From Andrena cerasifolii (Eukaryota; Arthropoda; Insecta; Hymenoptera; Andrenidae), in assembly GCF_050908995.1 (NCBI RefSeq), contig NC_135121.1:5704001-5768000 (forward strand): a stretch of 64,000 nt of DNA, written 5' to 3'. Positions 13,101 to 22,999 of this stretch are shown piece by piece. A model generated the notes under the pieces. The model had not been told where the DNA came from, ran no database searches, and saw only the letters and a list, made by a program, of their open reading frames with translations. Each line of letters opens with the position of its first letter. Within the stretch, counting starts at the first letter, position 1. The translations under genes and the position numbers were made by a program.

Positions 13101-16100
13101 GTTAGATTTTTCACAAAAAATTCCCGAAAATCACGTTTTTTCCGCCTGCCAACTAGGCATGACCCCTTAAGAGGGTACAGGACTATTGGGTTTCGTTTGT
13201 GTCGGATTGCTTAGGTACCAAGTAATCATTATACCCGTAATTTTCATAGTTTATTGTGGACGCGTTTCCGAGTAATTACCAAAAAAAAAATTGCCGGAAT
13301 GTTCAAATTTGTTGACATTATTAAGCGCTAAAAATGGTCCTGCGCGGTGCGCAGCTGTAGTCGGTGTACGTAATATCAGGTGAACCAATCATCTGAAAGC
13401 AAAACGCTTCGAGGTGAGTAATTTCTGCACCAAAATCTAAAACATGGAATTTGACTGGCGAATTTAAACAAAAATTGTGAAAGTTACACACGAATCAGTG
13501 TTTCCCCACAGTTTCACGGAAGAAGCTCGTCTTTAAACGTTTATAAAATTTTTTACAAACATCCAACGTTGATGCGAAAATTCCATGCTTTGGAGAAAGG
13601 AATTCTACACCTCCAGTTAAAATTTCAAGTGAAAATATTCATTCGTTCAAAAGTTATGATGTACACCGTGATGTACGGTGTTTAAAAATGTAGTTTCGAG
13701 ATAAGCCGCTTCAAAGTTAAGTTACATTCAGCGCTATAATTTCCGTAATTGTTCGAATTTCGTCACGAAACTTTATCGCAAATGTTCACAAAGGATGACA
13801 CTTTCAGAATTAATAATAAAAATACAATCGATTTTTAGAGATTTCAATAGTCCTGTAGTACCTCCTTAAATGCCTTTTACAGCGTCATAATCAGTTCCTA
13901 AATTTAAATAAATAGGCAAACTTTGGATAGTACTGTTGGTTATTAAATGTTTAATATGAAACGTTATATTCTATACTTTTAGCTTCATTGCTGTGGAGTA
14001 GAGAACTACTTGGACTTTCGAGAGAGCATGAATTGGACGTCTACGAATAACGTTGTTCCAGAAGCATGCTGTATGAAGGAAAACAATGCTTTAAAGGATC
14101 CTTCCTGTCCTATCAGCCCTACTTCCAGTAATTCTTATTATAAGAAGGTAAGGAACTACGCGGAATAGGATAGTGAATAGTGATGGCACCAAGTATGATG
14201 GTACAGGTAGCATTAAAAAACCGGACGGAATAGGTTGGAATCATGTGTAAGTATTTCAGGAAATGAAAATAGTACAGAGCGACGTGCGTTACGAAAAGTA
14301 GCACGTTTCAATTTTCTTACGAAAAGCAGCAGTTTTTCACTGCGAAAACTAACACGTTTGAGTGATTTGTTACTAGGTCAGTAATTTATTAAACATTAAA
14401 ATACAGTACTTAAATTATGTAGATTCAAATTTTCATATGTGTTGTCTTTTGGAGATTGGATGGAATTATTATTTATTTAGCACTATTTTCAACAATTGAA
14501 TTCTTTTAAACTGACCCCGCAGTGAAACATGATAGTTTCTGCAGTCTGCAATATGATCCAAAACAGTGCTATTCTTGGTGGCCAAACCGCGGATAATGTG
14601 CTAGTTTTCGCCGCAAATTCTCAAATGTGCTATTCTTCGTGGCGAAGCAGTCTTCGCGGCGGAAGACCAAACGTGCCAAAATTCGTCAGAAACTCATAAT
14701 TTTATTTGAAAGATGGGGCCTTGTGAGTGGGGTTCTGGCCCAGAACTTCTGGGCCCAGGTGGCAACTGCTCATCGGCCGTCCGTTAAGGATGTATCGGAC
14801 GGACCTATCGTCAAAATGATACAATGTTGATGCAAATTTTGTGAGGTTGTTCTTCTTAATCTTCCTGATGTGCTCCATAATTTTTAAACAAATTCACTAA
14901 ACGGTTGCTGAGTTATAACGATTTTAATTTTCACTGATTTTACACGTACTCTTATTACAGATAAAACAGTTGAAAAAATGTTGAAAAAATAGTACCAATG
15001 TTTTCAATTTTTTTGTACAGATAATATACGAATAGATTAAAATATCTGCTGAGTTTCAAATGTTTTCACTACACCGTTTTAAAGAAAAAAATTATAACTT
15101 GAGAAAATTGTGAATTTTATTCGGGTCATTTTCACTGCCAAAGGTTCAACAAATAATGCTTGAAGAAGCATTTGTGAAGTGAAAAATCCTTCTCTACGAG
15201 TAAAAATAAGACTCCAACTGTTGTTCGAGTTCCTTACATCTGAATTTACCATGCGTAAAACGTAGATATTCAAGTATTTCAAATTTCATACACTTTTGTC
15301 TAATATTGTACGTCCGATACATCCTTAAATCCGCCACTGGACAAGGGAAGGCACGGGGGTGGAAACCGCTTTTGGGATTACGCTGGGCAGAAAATCATAG
15401 TGCACACTTACAAGGGAACACCCCGAACCCGGAAATTCAAAAAATTCTGAAACTTTGTGAATATGTAGGGAATTCCCTCCTGATTACAACGCCATTTTTG
15501 TTTACTACAAATTCTATCATTAATGTTCCAAAAAAGTAGTTTTAGTTTAGATTTCACGAAACAAAGTTAAATGAATTATATAAACTTTTAACAGAATTTT
15601 AATAACCGAAAAAATTAAATGTAAAAAATATTACATAAAGAAGGAGTTGCAATATCAAATCTTACCAATTCTTATACTGGGAGAGGGAGGGAGCACGAAA
15701 TCGCTAAAACTACCCTTACGTAATTTAAGGCGGCCCCTAAGGGGGTGCAATTCACCCCTGAAAATCCAGTTATTTTCCGATTTTGTGTTATAACTCGTGA
15801 AATGTAAAATAATTTTCTACCAAATGCTAGATCTAATTAAAAGAAGTAACTTTTGTCTTGAAACTTTTTTTCTATCTCTTACAGTTCGCGAGTTATAACA
15901 CAAAATCGGAAAACAGCCGAATTTTCAAGGGCTAATTTCACCCCTTTCGAGTAAATTTTGACAGCAAACAAAAATTGCCTTGCAATCAGGAGGAAATCCC
16001 CTACGTATTCACAAAGTTTCAGAATTTTTTGAATTTTCGATTTCGGGATCTTCCCTTATTAGTGTTACAAAACCTTCTAAGGGGTTTCGTCAGAAGGGGC

Positions 16101-18641
16101 CTAGGTATTCGAGAAATTTGGGTTTAAAGTTTTCCACGATAGTAGCAGTCCAGTTACGTGAGCCATGTCATGAATATATAATATCAACACCATTATTAGA
16201 ACAAAATGAAAATTGATTTACGCTGTAGTGGAACTACTACAAGAGAGAAAAATCAACAGTAAAGAAGCAAGGGGGTTCGAACCGAAGACCAGTAGCGTCG
16301 TAGTGAGTCGAATACAACTGCAGCTGCAACTGTTGGGGATACAAGGCTATGAAATGACTAAAATCGACGATTTCTTTTTGGTTTGAATAATTGCTCAGAT
16401 TCCAAATAATCACCATACCAGTACTTTTCACAGTTTGTTGTGCACGTTTTATTTAAAAAATATATATTTTGCAGAATGTTGAAAATTATTCAAGTTATTC
16501 AACGCTGAAGATGGTCCTTCGTAGCGCGCAGGTGTAGTCCATCATCTAAAAGCAAAATGCTCCGGAGTGAGGAATTTCTACACTAAAAACTACAATGTGG
16601 AACTTGACTGGCGAATTTAAAGAAAACTTGTGAAAGTTGCACAAGAGTTAATTTTTTCCCCACATTTTTGCGGAAAGATTGTCTTTAATCAGTTATAAAA
16701 TGTTTCACAAACGTCCAACGTTGGTGCGGAAGCTCCACGTTGTAGAGAGAGGAATTCTACAACTCCAGTTAAAATTTCAAGTGAAAATATTCATTCGTTC
16801 AAGAGTTATGATGTACACGGTGTTTGAAAATGTAGGTTCGAGATAAACGGTTTCAGAGTTAAGTCCCCTACGCCAATGCGAGGCCGTTAGTGGACGGTGC
16901 ACTCAATTATGTTCAGCGCTACAATTTCCGTAATTAGTCGAATTTCCGCGTGAAACTTTGTTGTAAGTGTTCACAAAGGATGGTACTTTCAAAGTGAATA
17001 ATGTATAAAAATCGATTTTTGGAGATTTCTGTAGTCTTGTACCCATTTAATGGCATGGCTTACGTAACTCAACTACTACTATAAGTACTCGTGTCTTCCC
17101 CTTACGTAAGTACATTTTTTAATCGTGCACATACTCATTACAGGTTGCGAATCCACCTGAATGATACCAAGTACTTGGTCAGTGTATAGAAAAAAATATT
17201 TATTTCTTTGAATAATACTCCATTCATACAATGTGAATTTTTGATATTGAAGTGATAAATTCTCATGAACACATACTGAGCATACGTGGTCCCATCACTT
17301 GTAGCTTTTGATTATATTAACACTTTGAGCGACGTAAGGTTTTGAGATGTGCCTCTTCAAGGCGGTTAGGTCTTTCCGAGCGGTCGCCTCCGCCGTGAAA
17401 GTTTCGCTTAACTCGCCCCGAGCAAAGATTCGGGGCACTCGGACGATACTTTCCATGCTTTCTAGAATTATATCGACGTGAAAACACGCCGAAGCTACTC
17501 GAAGTGTTATAAATCATAATTCAGACGATACGAAGCACTATTACAATTGAGGACCTTGCAGCAAGAGGGCTGCAGTCCCATTTTTGACCGTTTTTTTTTT
17601 TAGTTACGACGTGTAATATACGTATATTAGTATATTGATATTAATATTTCTTAATATAAAAATATTAATATTTCTTAATATAAAAATATTAATATTTCTT
17701 AATATAAAAATATTAATATTTCTTAATATAAAAATATTAATATATCTTAATATAAAAATATTAATATTTCTTAATATAAAAATATTAATATTTCTTAATC
17801 TACATAGTTTCACGCAAATTCGATAAGAAATGAGCGATTTATTGCTAATAAATAAAAATGGAATTGTGAATACTAATATTTCCATTTAAGAAATATTAAT
17901 ATTAATAATCGCTCGTTCCTTATCGGATTTGCATCACGCGATGTAGATTAAGAAATATTAATATCAATATTTTGAAATATTAATATCAATATTTTGAAAT
18001 ATTAATATCAATATTTTGAAATATTAATATCAATATTTTGAAATATTAATATCAATACTTTGAAATATTAATATCAATACTTTGAAATATTAATATCAAT
18101 ACTTTGAAATATTAATATCAATACTTTGAAATATTAATATCAATATTTTGAAATATTAATATCAATACTTTGAAATATTAATATCAATATTTTGATATTA
18201 ATATTTTTATAATATTTTTATTATAAAATATGTTATCGCCAAAAATAGAAATGAAAACTTATCAACTCAATACTTATTGCTTATTCTGTGAAAATATATA
18301 TTTTTCCGTGAGTGTTCTCTTTTTACTGTTAAGTCAAAGCAATAACTTTATAAACAGTTTTTTTTTCTAATTTACTCGAAGTTGGTAAAGACGGAGCTAC
18401 ACCCCCGTTGCTGCAAGGTCCTCACTTATATAATACAGTATTTTGAGATAGCACAAACACGTTACAGGGTTGTTACGAGGCAATCATAAGGACAATCGAG
18501 GAAAACGCGGCAATCGTAATCGGCGTGGCGGCGGGATTAGCATTTATTGAAATCCTAGTGATTATATTAGCTCTGCACCTGGCCTGCTGTTATTGGCGAC
18601 CACAACACGGTAGGCTTGCACTTCTCACTAATGCCTCCTAA
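4173..18641 (+). CDS. Tetraspanin, 5' exon missing (six exons found)
   Basis: Exons 4173-4271, 11929-12057, 12133-12207, 12305-12412, 13983-14147 and 18468-18641 (TAA), all bounded by AG/GT and all in phase 0, give 249 residues. The first exon opens with VAGGAALAVGIWLFAD, the end of transmembrane segment 1. TM2 (MLILAGTLTFLVSFLGYCGA) and TM3 (YGILILLVLVLE) follow. The large extracellular loop carries the family hallmark CCG (LHCCGVENY), a second Cys pair (EACC) and single Cys before and after (DPSC, KGCYE), plus an N-W-T glycosylation sequon. TM4 is AAIVIGVAAGLAFIEIL and the tail is CCYWRPQHG. Tetraspanins organise membrane microdomains at the plasma membrane or in endosomes. The N-terminal cytoplasmic residues (about 20) are not found between 1 and 4172, so exon 1 probably lies upstream of the window. 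The subfamily (CD9, CD63 or CD151-like) is not decided. A GT inside the last exon could allow an alternative tail. Confidence 0.93.
4318..4562. repeat. Inverted repeat in tetraspanin intron
   Basis: AACGATTTGGATGAAAATTTAATGAGAGATGCAG-type sequence from 4318 is mirrored near 4520-4562 (CTGCATCTCCCATTAAATTTTC). The central 120 bp is AT-rich. Confidence 0.7.
5130..5850. repeat. Large palindrome containing a CAGGGTGTT end
   Basis: The 5243-5350 arm (TTTTGAGACTTAGTGTACT) is inverted at 5735-5835, and 5440-5520 mirrors 5580-5660 around a GC-rich centre at 5525-5575. ACAGGGTGTTCC at 5381 resembles the ends of the mariner-like element at 47526. Nested foldback elements are likely. Confidence 0.6.
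6384..6820. mobile_element. TTAA-flanked CCCTTCGTT transposon, 437 bp
   Basis: CCCTTCGTTAAC (from 6384) and GTCAACGAAGGG (to 6820) are inverted ends, bordered by TTAA at 6380-6383 and 6821-6824. Both ends carry GGGTGGCTCACACCCAGAG inside. CCC-starting ends with TTAA are typical of piggyBac. Confidence 0.8.
7326..8100. other. Repeat-derived stretch with a Helitron-like 3' end
   Basis: GGGGTAATGCC at 7326 follows TTAA but no partner end was found. Near 8012-8044, GCGAAGCGCGCGGGGG followed by TTGCTAG and a T looks like a Helitron 3' terminus (hairpin, then CTRR before T). No gene was seen. Confidence 0.35.
8176..8278. repeat. Tight hairpin, 103 bp
   Basis: TTTAAATTTGTTTAATTTTT, CCTCA and ACCCA are mirrored by TGGGT, TGAGG and AAATTAAACAAATTTAAAG around a 14-bp loop. 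Both strands show spurious short ORFs because of this symmetry. Confidence 0.7.
8632..9238. mobile_element. Tc1-like TA-flanked element, family 1 copy A
   Basis: CAGTGCCG at 8632 and CGGCACTG at 9238 are inverted ends, each next to TA. CAGTG is the usual Tc1 end. Interior blocks (AAACGACTTGAGTTTTTTTG, GCTAGAAGGATTAGTTTG) recur in the element at 54130. Another repeat lies inside at about 8905-9060. Confidence 0.75.
8905..8995 (-). repeat. Dispersed repeat, uninterrupted copy
   Basis: On the minus strand this reads GGCCCAAGTGGCAACTGCTC, GCCGCCCTG, TTAA and ATCCGCCACTG. The same sequence at 14715-15345 is split at TTAA by a 537-bp transposon, so this copy is its empty site. Confidence 0.7.
9502..10018. 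mobile_element. TTAA-flanked transposon, 517 bp
   Basis: GGGTACGTTCTCGTGTAATC is mirrored by GGATTTCAGGAGAATGTACC-type sequence ending at 10018. TTAA occurs at 9498-9501 and 10019-10022. No coding sequence. Confidence 0.75.
10620..11075. repeat. 16-bp minisatellite (TTGARTTTTTGAATKC)n
   Basis: Units such as TTGAGTTTTTGAATGC and TTGAATTTTTGAATTC repeat about 28 times with scattered variants. The array abuts the hairpin repeat at 11081. Confidence 0.9.
11081..11215. repeat. Hairpin repeat with AGTGTTTTCTAC arms
   Basis: GTGTCCTTGTAGAAAACACTG followed by CAAGTGCCAAAA is mirrored by TTTTTGGCACTTACAGTGTT. One arm recurs at 1087-1140. Confidence 0.7.
12469..13166. mobile_element. TTAA-flanked GGGGT-end transposon, 698 bp
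   Basis: Left end GGGGTTGGCAG and right end CTGCCAACTAGGCATGACCCC are inverted, with TTAA at 12465-12468 and 13167-13170. Long internal arms mirror each other (GAGCCGGATCATCTGAAATC and its inverse; TTCGTGAACGAAGGAT and its inverse). Confidence 0.75.
13171..13865. mobile_element. TTAA-flanked transposon adjoining the previous one, copy A
   Basis: GGTACAGGACTATTG (left) and CAATAGTCCTGTAGTACC (right) are inverted ends. TTAA lies at 13167-13170, shared with the previous element, and at 13866-13869. A diverged direct copy occupies about 16345-17050. Confidence 0.7.
14788..15324. mobile_element. TTAA-flanked GGATGTATCGGACG transposon, 537 bp
   Basis: GGATGTATCGGACG and CGTCCGATACATCC are inverted ends, flanked by TTAA at 14784-14787 and 15325-15328. 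The flanking DNA joins into the repeat seen intact at 8905-8995, proving insertion. Confidence 0.85.
16345..17050. repeat. Diverged copy B of the 13171 element
   Basis: Blocks such as CATCTAAAAGCAAAATGCTC, ACTTGACTGGCGAATTTAAA and TCATTCGTTCAAGAGTTATG match 13380-13670 in the same orientation. The right end GTCTTGTACCC is recognisable, the left end is eroded. Confidence 0.75.
17319..17508. mobile_element. Short TIR element, ACACTTTGAGCG family
   Basis: AACACTTTGAGCG and CTCGAAGTGTT are inverted ends about 190 bp apart. The segment ATATCGACGTGAAAACACGCC recurs in the element at 27942-28855. Confidence 0.6.
17549..18423. mobile_element. TIR element packed with AT satellites
   Basis: GAGGACCTTGCAGCAA at 17549 is mirrored by TTGCTGCAAGGTCCTC ending 18423. 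Between them are two tandem arrays: a 24-bp unit (TTAATATTTCTTAATATAAA plus AATA) at 17643-17797 and a 22-bp unit (AATATTAATATCAATATTTT plus GA) at 17950-18193. The right end lies 44 bp before the last tetraspanin exon. Confidence 0.7.
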
Positions 18642-20443
18642 TCCGGTAAAAAGAATATCTCATTGGATAATCCGAGACAGCACGAATCTCTCATCGAAAG
18701 ACGAAGGACAAAGAACGAAGAGAACTTTATCTCACCCTAGAGAAGTCAGATAAGTTTCTCTGGAGAGTTTGATAAGAACATTCTTTTAGCTTGCGTCGAC
18801 GTGTCGTCGAGACAGGCCTGGTGAAAACTCTAACAACGGCGCAGATGTTGGTGTTTGTTTTTTCAAGTAAGAGGTTAGAGAAGGCGTTGCGCGTCCTAAT
18901 TTTAAATTCTTCTTTTAAGTTACAGTAGGCTCTGCATGACCGTTTCACCTTAATTATATTTGAATGGCAACATCAAATCATTCGAAGAGTAATGTTACTA
19001 TTACAATCCAATTGCACATGGTTGGTCATTTACAAAGATCTTTTCGAAAAGCAACTAAAAAGACTGTAGCACAATTCTTGAGTTTTGTAGAATTATCGAT
19101 ATTACTAAATGTCTGATAAAATGACGAACGCAACTAGTGTTGAGATTAGAATTTAAATGATTCGCTGTTATTCAATTTCACAGTTACATCGTATTTCTTT
19201 TTTTTTTGTGTAACAATGACAATGTGGTCATGCGTTACGTATTTACACACAATTGAGTACGCAGAGTTTGACGACAGATGGCGTACGTGTATTTGAAAAT
19301 ATGGGAGATTTATAATTTTCATAAGTTATCATTCATTTTTTGTTTGTTTGTGGACCTACTCGTGACGAATCGGTAGAGTCCACGCCATCGTGTTCATATC
19401 GCGCACACAAAACATTTTCGTTTGCAGTTTTAACTTGTTGGTGCTGCTGTTGACCAGATACACTAACAGTGAGCTCCTCGCACCTTCTTGGCACCTTTCT
19501 TCAAAGAAGCGAATCATTGGCTTATGCTTTCTCGAAACTAGCTCAGGGCATATGTTCAACACCCACCATTCGTACTCTAATTTACTATTCTACGATTCCT
19601 CTTAAAGGCATCGGCCTTAATAAAATTAATAAGCATTCGAACAAGGGGATATTCAGAGAAACAATATTTAGGATATTTCCGTAAGATTAAAGTGGAAGTC
19701 GGCTTGACTTATTCGAGCAGAATACTCTATGATTAATTTGCGGAAAAGAAATTTGCTTAACTCTGGGAACAAGTGAACTAGTACAAAACCAAATGAACAA
19801 AGTCTAAAACTAAGACTTAATACACAGAGTTACATATGCTTGCGTCGAACTATTTTGTACATACTTAAAGTAATTAACACAGAATAATATTATATTATTT
19901 TATTAAGATGTAGTTACTATATTACATTAGTGTGTATAGATAATCTATATTAAAATTTCTCGCCTTGTAAAAGGACTAAACTGTACATGAAAGTTTGTAG
20001 TGTTCCATAATATATATTATATTATATGATGATATTATATTATATTATATATTGTTACATATCGTTTTCTAATGTACAATAATCTTGATAAAGATTTTGT
20101 ATTCTTTTTAAAATGAAGAATTTCTTTCTAAACCCTCTCTCCATTCCTTCCTATAAACGATCGATCGAAATATATTTTCTTACTTGAAATTATAATTCTT
20201 TTATAAAAATTATTTCCTCTAAGATTACTTTCACGAAATGCCAATGCTATGAATGTTCTCTTAATGGAATCAAAAGAAACGATTTAAATGATCTGCAACA
20301 ACGCATCATTCCGATTACACCATTATAAAATATACTCGAAATATTGTTCTTCGATCACTGTAGTATCGATGATTGGAATTTCACTCCATAGTTACACAAT
20401 GCATCCACCTGAGATATTTGTATTGCATAAAATAGTGTCTAAT
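18642..20443. other. Tetraspanin 3' region and intergenic DNA
   Basis: Presumed 3' untranslated sequence followed by AT-rich DNA. Short frames on both strands near 19356-19684 overlap one another and show no recognisable domain. No transposon ends were found. Confidence 0.4.
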
Positions 20444-21369
20444 CAGGAGCGGATTTGAAGATTCGGCGCCCCTAGGCTGACGCGTCTACCGCCCCCTTTC
20501 CGCGACATATCATCAAATAGGCAATTTCAAAATTAATTCAATATGACAACTCACATCAGTTTTATTCCTAATTCGCTACATGGAAAGAAGTGAATTGTTT
20601 TTAAAGTTGTCTCACACATCTGTGTTTAAACCTTTTCCAATTTCTTTCGCTCAAAATTTGTGGCCTCCTAAATTTTATCGCTCCCCAAAAGACTGACCCA
20701 AAAATGAGGCCCTTTTTAGCCTCTTTTTGGTCCCACGATTTTGCACCTGAATTTTGTGCCAAATAATACCTTATGGTGAGACATCAATCACAGCAAATTT
20801 TCGAGTTGAGGTGACAATTAGTTTCTGAGATTTGGAAGGTCAAAGAAGTGAAAATTTGTTAACACCTTAACCCATACACTTCGATGTACGAACTTCTATG
20901 TCAGACCGATAATTTAGACAATTATTTCCAGGGGTTTGCTGACTGCTAACAACGAAATTGAACTTAAATTTTCAAAATTCACGAAAAAAAAAATAAAAAT
21001 CAAGAAATATAAATGTCTGTGTAGTGTTTTTTTTTTTTTAAATATATCGTTCACCATATTGAATCGGCCATTGTGAGTTTTGCTGACTGCCAACAACGAA
21101 TTTGAACTTAGATTTTCAAAATTCACGAAAAAAATAAAATAAAATATAATAGAAATATAAATGTCTGTGCAAAACCCCTAGAAATAATTATCTCAGAAAC
21201 TAATTGTCACCACAACTTGAAAATTTCGTGCGATTGATGTCTCGCCATAAGTTGCCGTTTCGCATAAAATTCAGTTCCAAAATCGTGGGACCAAAAAGAG
21301 GCTATTTTTGGGTCACTCTTTGCCGCCCTAAGCTGCAGCCTACTTAGCCTACGCCCAAATTCGCCCCTG
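20444..21369. mobile_element. hAT-like element, 926 bp
   Basis: CAGGAGCGGATTTGAAGATTC (left) and GAATTTGGGCG-type right end finishing CGCCCCTG are inverted. Flanking 8-mers TGTCTAAT (20436-20443) and CGTCTAAT (21370-21377) match at 7 of 8 positions. Internal arms repeat ACAATTAGTTTCTGAGA in inverted form, and two direct copies of CTGACTGCTAACAACGAA-type sequence occur. Confidence 0.7.
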
Positions 21370-21589
21370 CGTCTAATTCATAAACGTATGCAAATTCTTC
21401 GTTCAAGTAGTGAATACCATCTATTATTCTTACAACTTAAAAACAGTTTTTTAAGATTGATTTTATGAACATTGGAAAATAATGAAAAAGTAACTGTTAA
21501 ATTAAACGCACTTTTATAATGTTGAAATCTATAATCCTCGAAGAGTAACAAGTACTACCGCAATGGGTAATTTAGTTACACGCGTTAAA

Positions 21590-21951
21590 TCTTAATATAT
21601 AAAGCAGAAAGCTTCTATACGTTTGTGCGTTTGTCTGTCGCCTAAAAACTTTTGAATGATAAACTCTGGGATCACGAAAACTGCCTCAGCTCATTATGAG
21701 TCGTTTATTTTGAAAGCGACCTAAGTCCATTTATATTTAAAAAATTTTTACACATAAATTTTTAATACTAACTGCAAGTTGTACACGTTACTACAATCAA
21801 CAAAAAATAGTTGCCAAATGGACTTAGGTCACTTTCAAAATAAACGGCTCATTATCTGACTAATCAGAATGAATGTGATCATTTTCACAAGAAAAAAAAA
21901 ATGTATAAAATCAGAATCTAAATTTTGAGCGAAGCTGAGTAGTAAAGCTAG
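21590..21951 (+). mobile_element. Helitron-like element, 362 bp
   Basis: It begins TCTTAATATATAAAGC after an A and ends in CTAG before a T. A small stem AGCGAAGCT lies 11 bp before CTAG. These are the structural rules of Helitrons (5' TC, 3' hairpin plus CTRR, A/T insertion). A smaller inverted-repeat element is nested near 21700-21860. Confidence 0.65.
21700..21860. mobile_element. Small TIR element nested in the Helitron
   Basis: GTCGTTTATTTTGAAAGCGAC with CTAAGTCCA is mirrored by TGGACTTAGGTCACTTTCAA with AATAAACGGC. ATTAT occurs just outside both ends and may be the target duplication. Confidence 0.65.
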
Positions 21952-22999
21952 TATCTTATAAACCCATATGAAAACTGTTGACTTCGAATATCGAATACCC
22001 TATTAATAAGATTGAGCACTGAGTACATCGAAGAAACAGATTTTATTTGAAGATTTCCGTCGTCATTAGAAATCATTTTAATATAAACAATTTTGATGTG
22101 ATATTTGTTGTTTTTTTAAATCATAACGCCACATTGAAGTCAGAGTTTACTGTCTGAGGCATGTTTTCATAACAGAAGCAACATTTAATTAATAAACATA
22201 TTATTCAGATTCAAACATTTGAGAAATACATCTTCCTAATTTCCATGTATGGTTCCAAAATACTATTCTAAGTCTAATCATTCATTTACTATATGCTTGA
22301 TCTAGTATCACAGTCACTGTTCGTAATAAAATGGATTTCTTACTTATCGTAGGTACAATTCTTTATAACTTACATTTAACAGCTAAATGACAATTACTAA
22401 AAGGTTACAACTAAACACATCAGTTTGTTATTAAAGCGATAAAAAAAAATTATCAATCACTTGATATTTCGTTGAAGAAGCATCTACCGTTATGGGCGAA
22501 TCCTGTAAAACCTAATTACCGATGTAATGCAAAATTTGTACTTTGAAAAAGATTTACAGTACAACTCCCTTTTCACGGTCGGGTCTGTCCATTGGTAAGT
22601 ATGTGATGCACGCAGATTTGTGCAAAGATACAGGATAATTCGAGGACAGATGGATGGCGTAAAAGTGAATTATATTAATGTAATAAATCACACTTGTCCT
22701 TGGAGCGAAATTTTCAATCCGCCTGTCCTTAAATGATCCTATACAATACTACTTCCGTCGGGCGTACAAATTTATGTAAACAAAATTTTGCCTAACGTCC
22801 TTTGTACAATTTGCAAAATTCATAACGTGGCTTTTTACAAAATAAATCTCTTCGCCAAAGCAGCTCTCCTGTGTGTTTCCCCCTAAATGCTCCGCCGTAT
22901 TCAAGACACGTATTCATAGAGCGGGCATTCTGACACGACTCAGTTCATCCAGGCTGACTGATTCGGTAAACAAACGGGGCCAGGAGAGTAAAGCATATC
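21952..22999. other. Intergenic DNA, presumed MED14 3' UTR at its right end
   Basis: I saw no gene, transposon end or tandem array here. MED14 transcripts running leftward must end in this interval. Confidence 0.35.

Noticed and set aside
17604..17885. Repetitive NINIFILR frame
   Set aside because: It is a translation of the 24-bp AT satellite.
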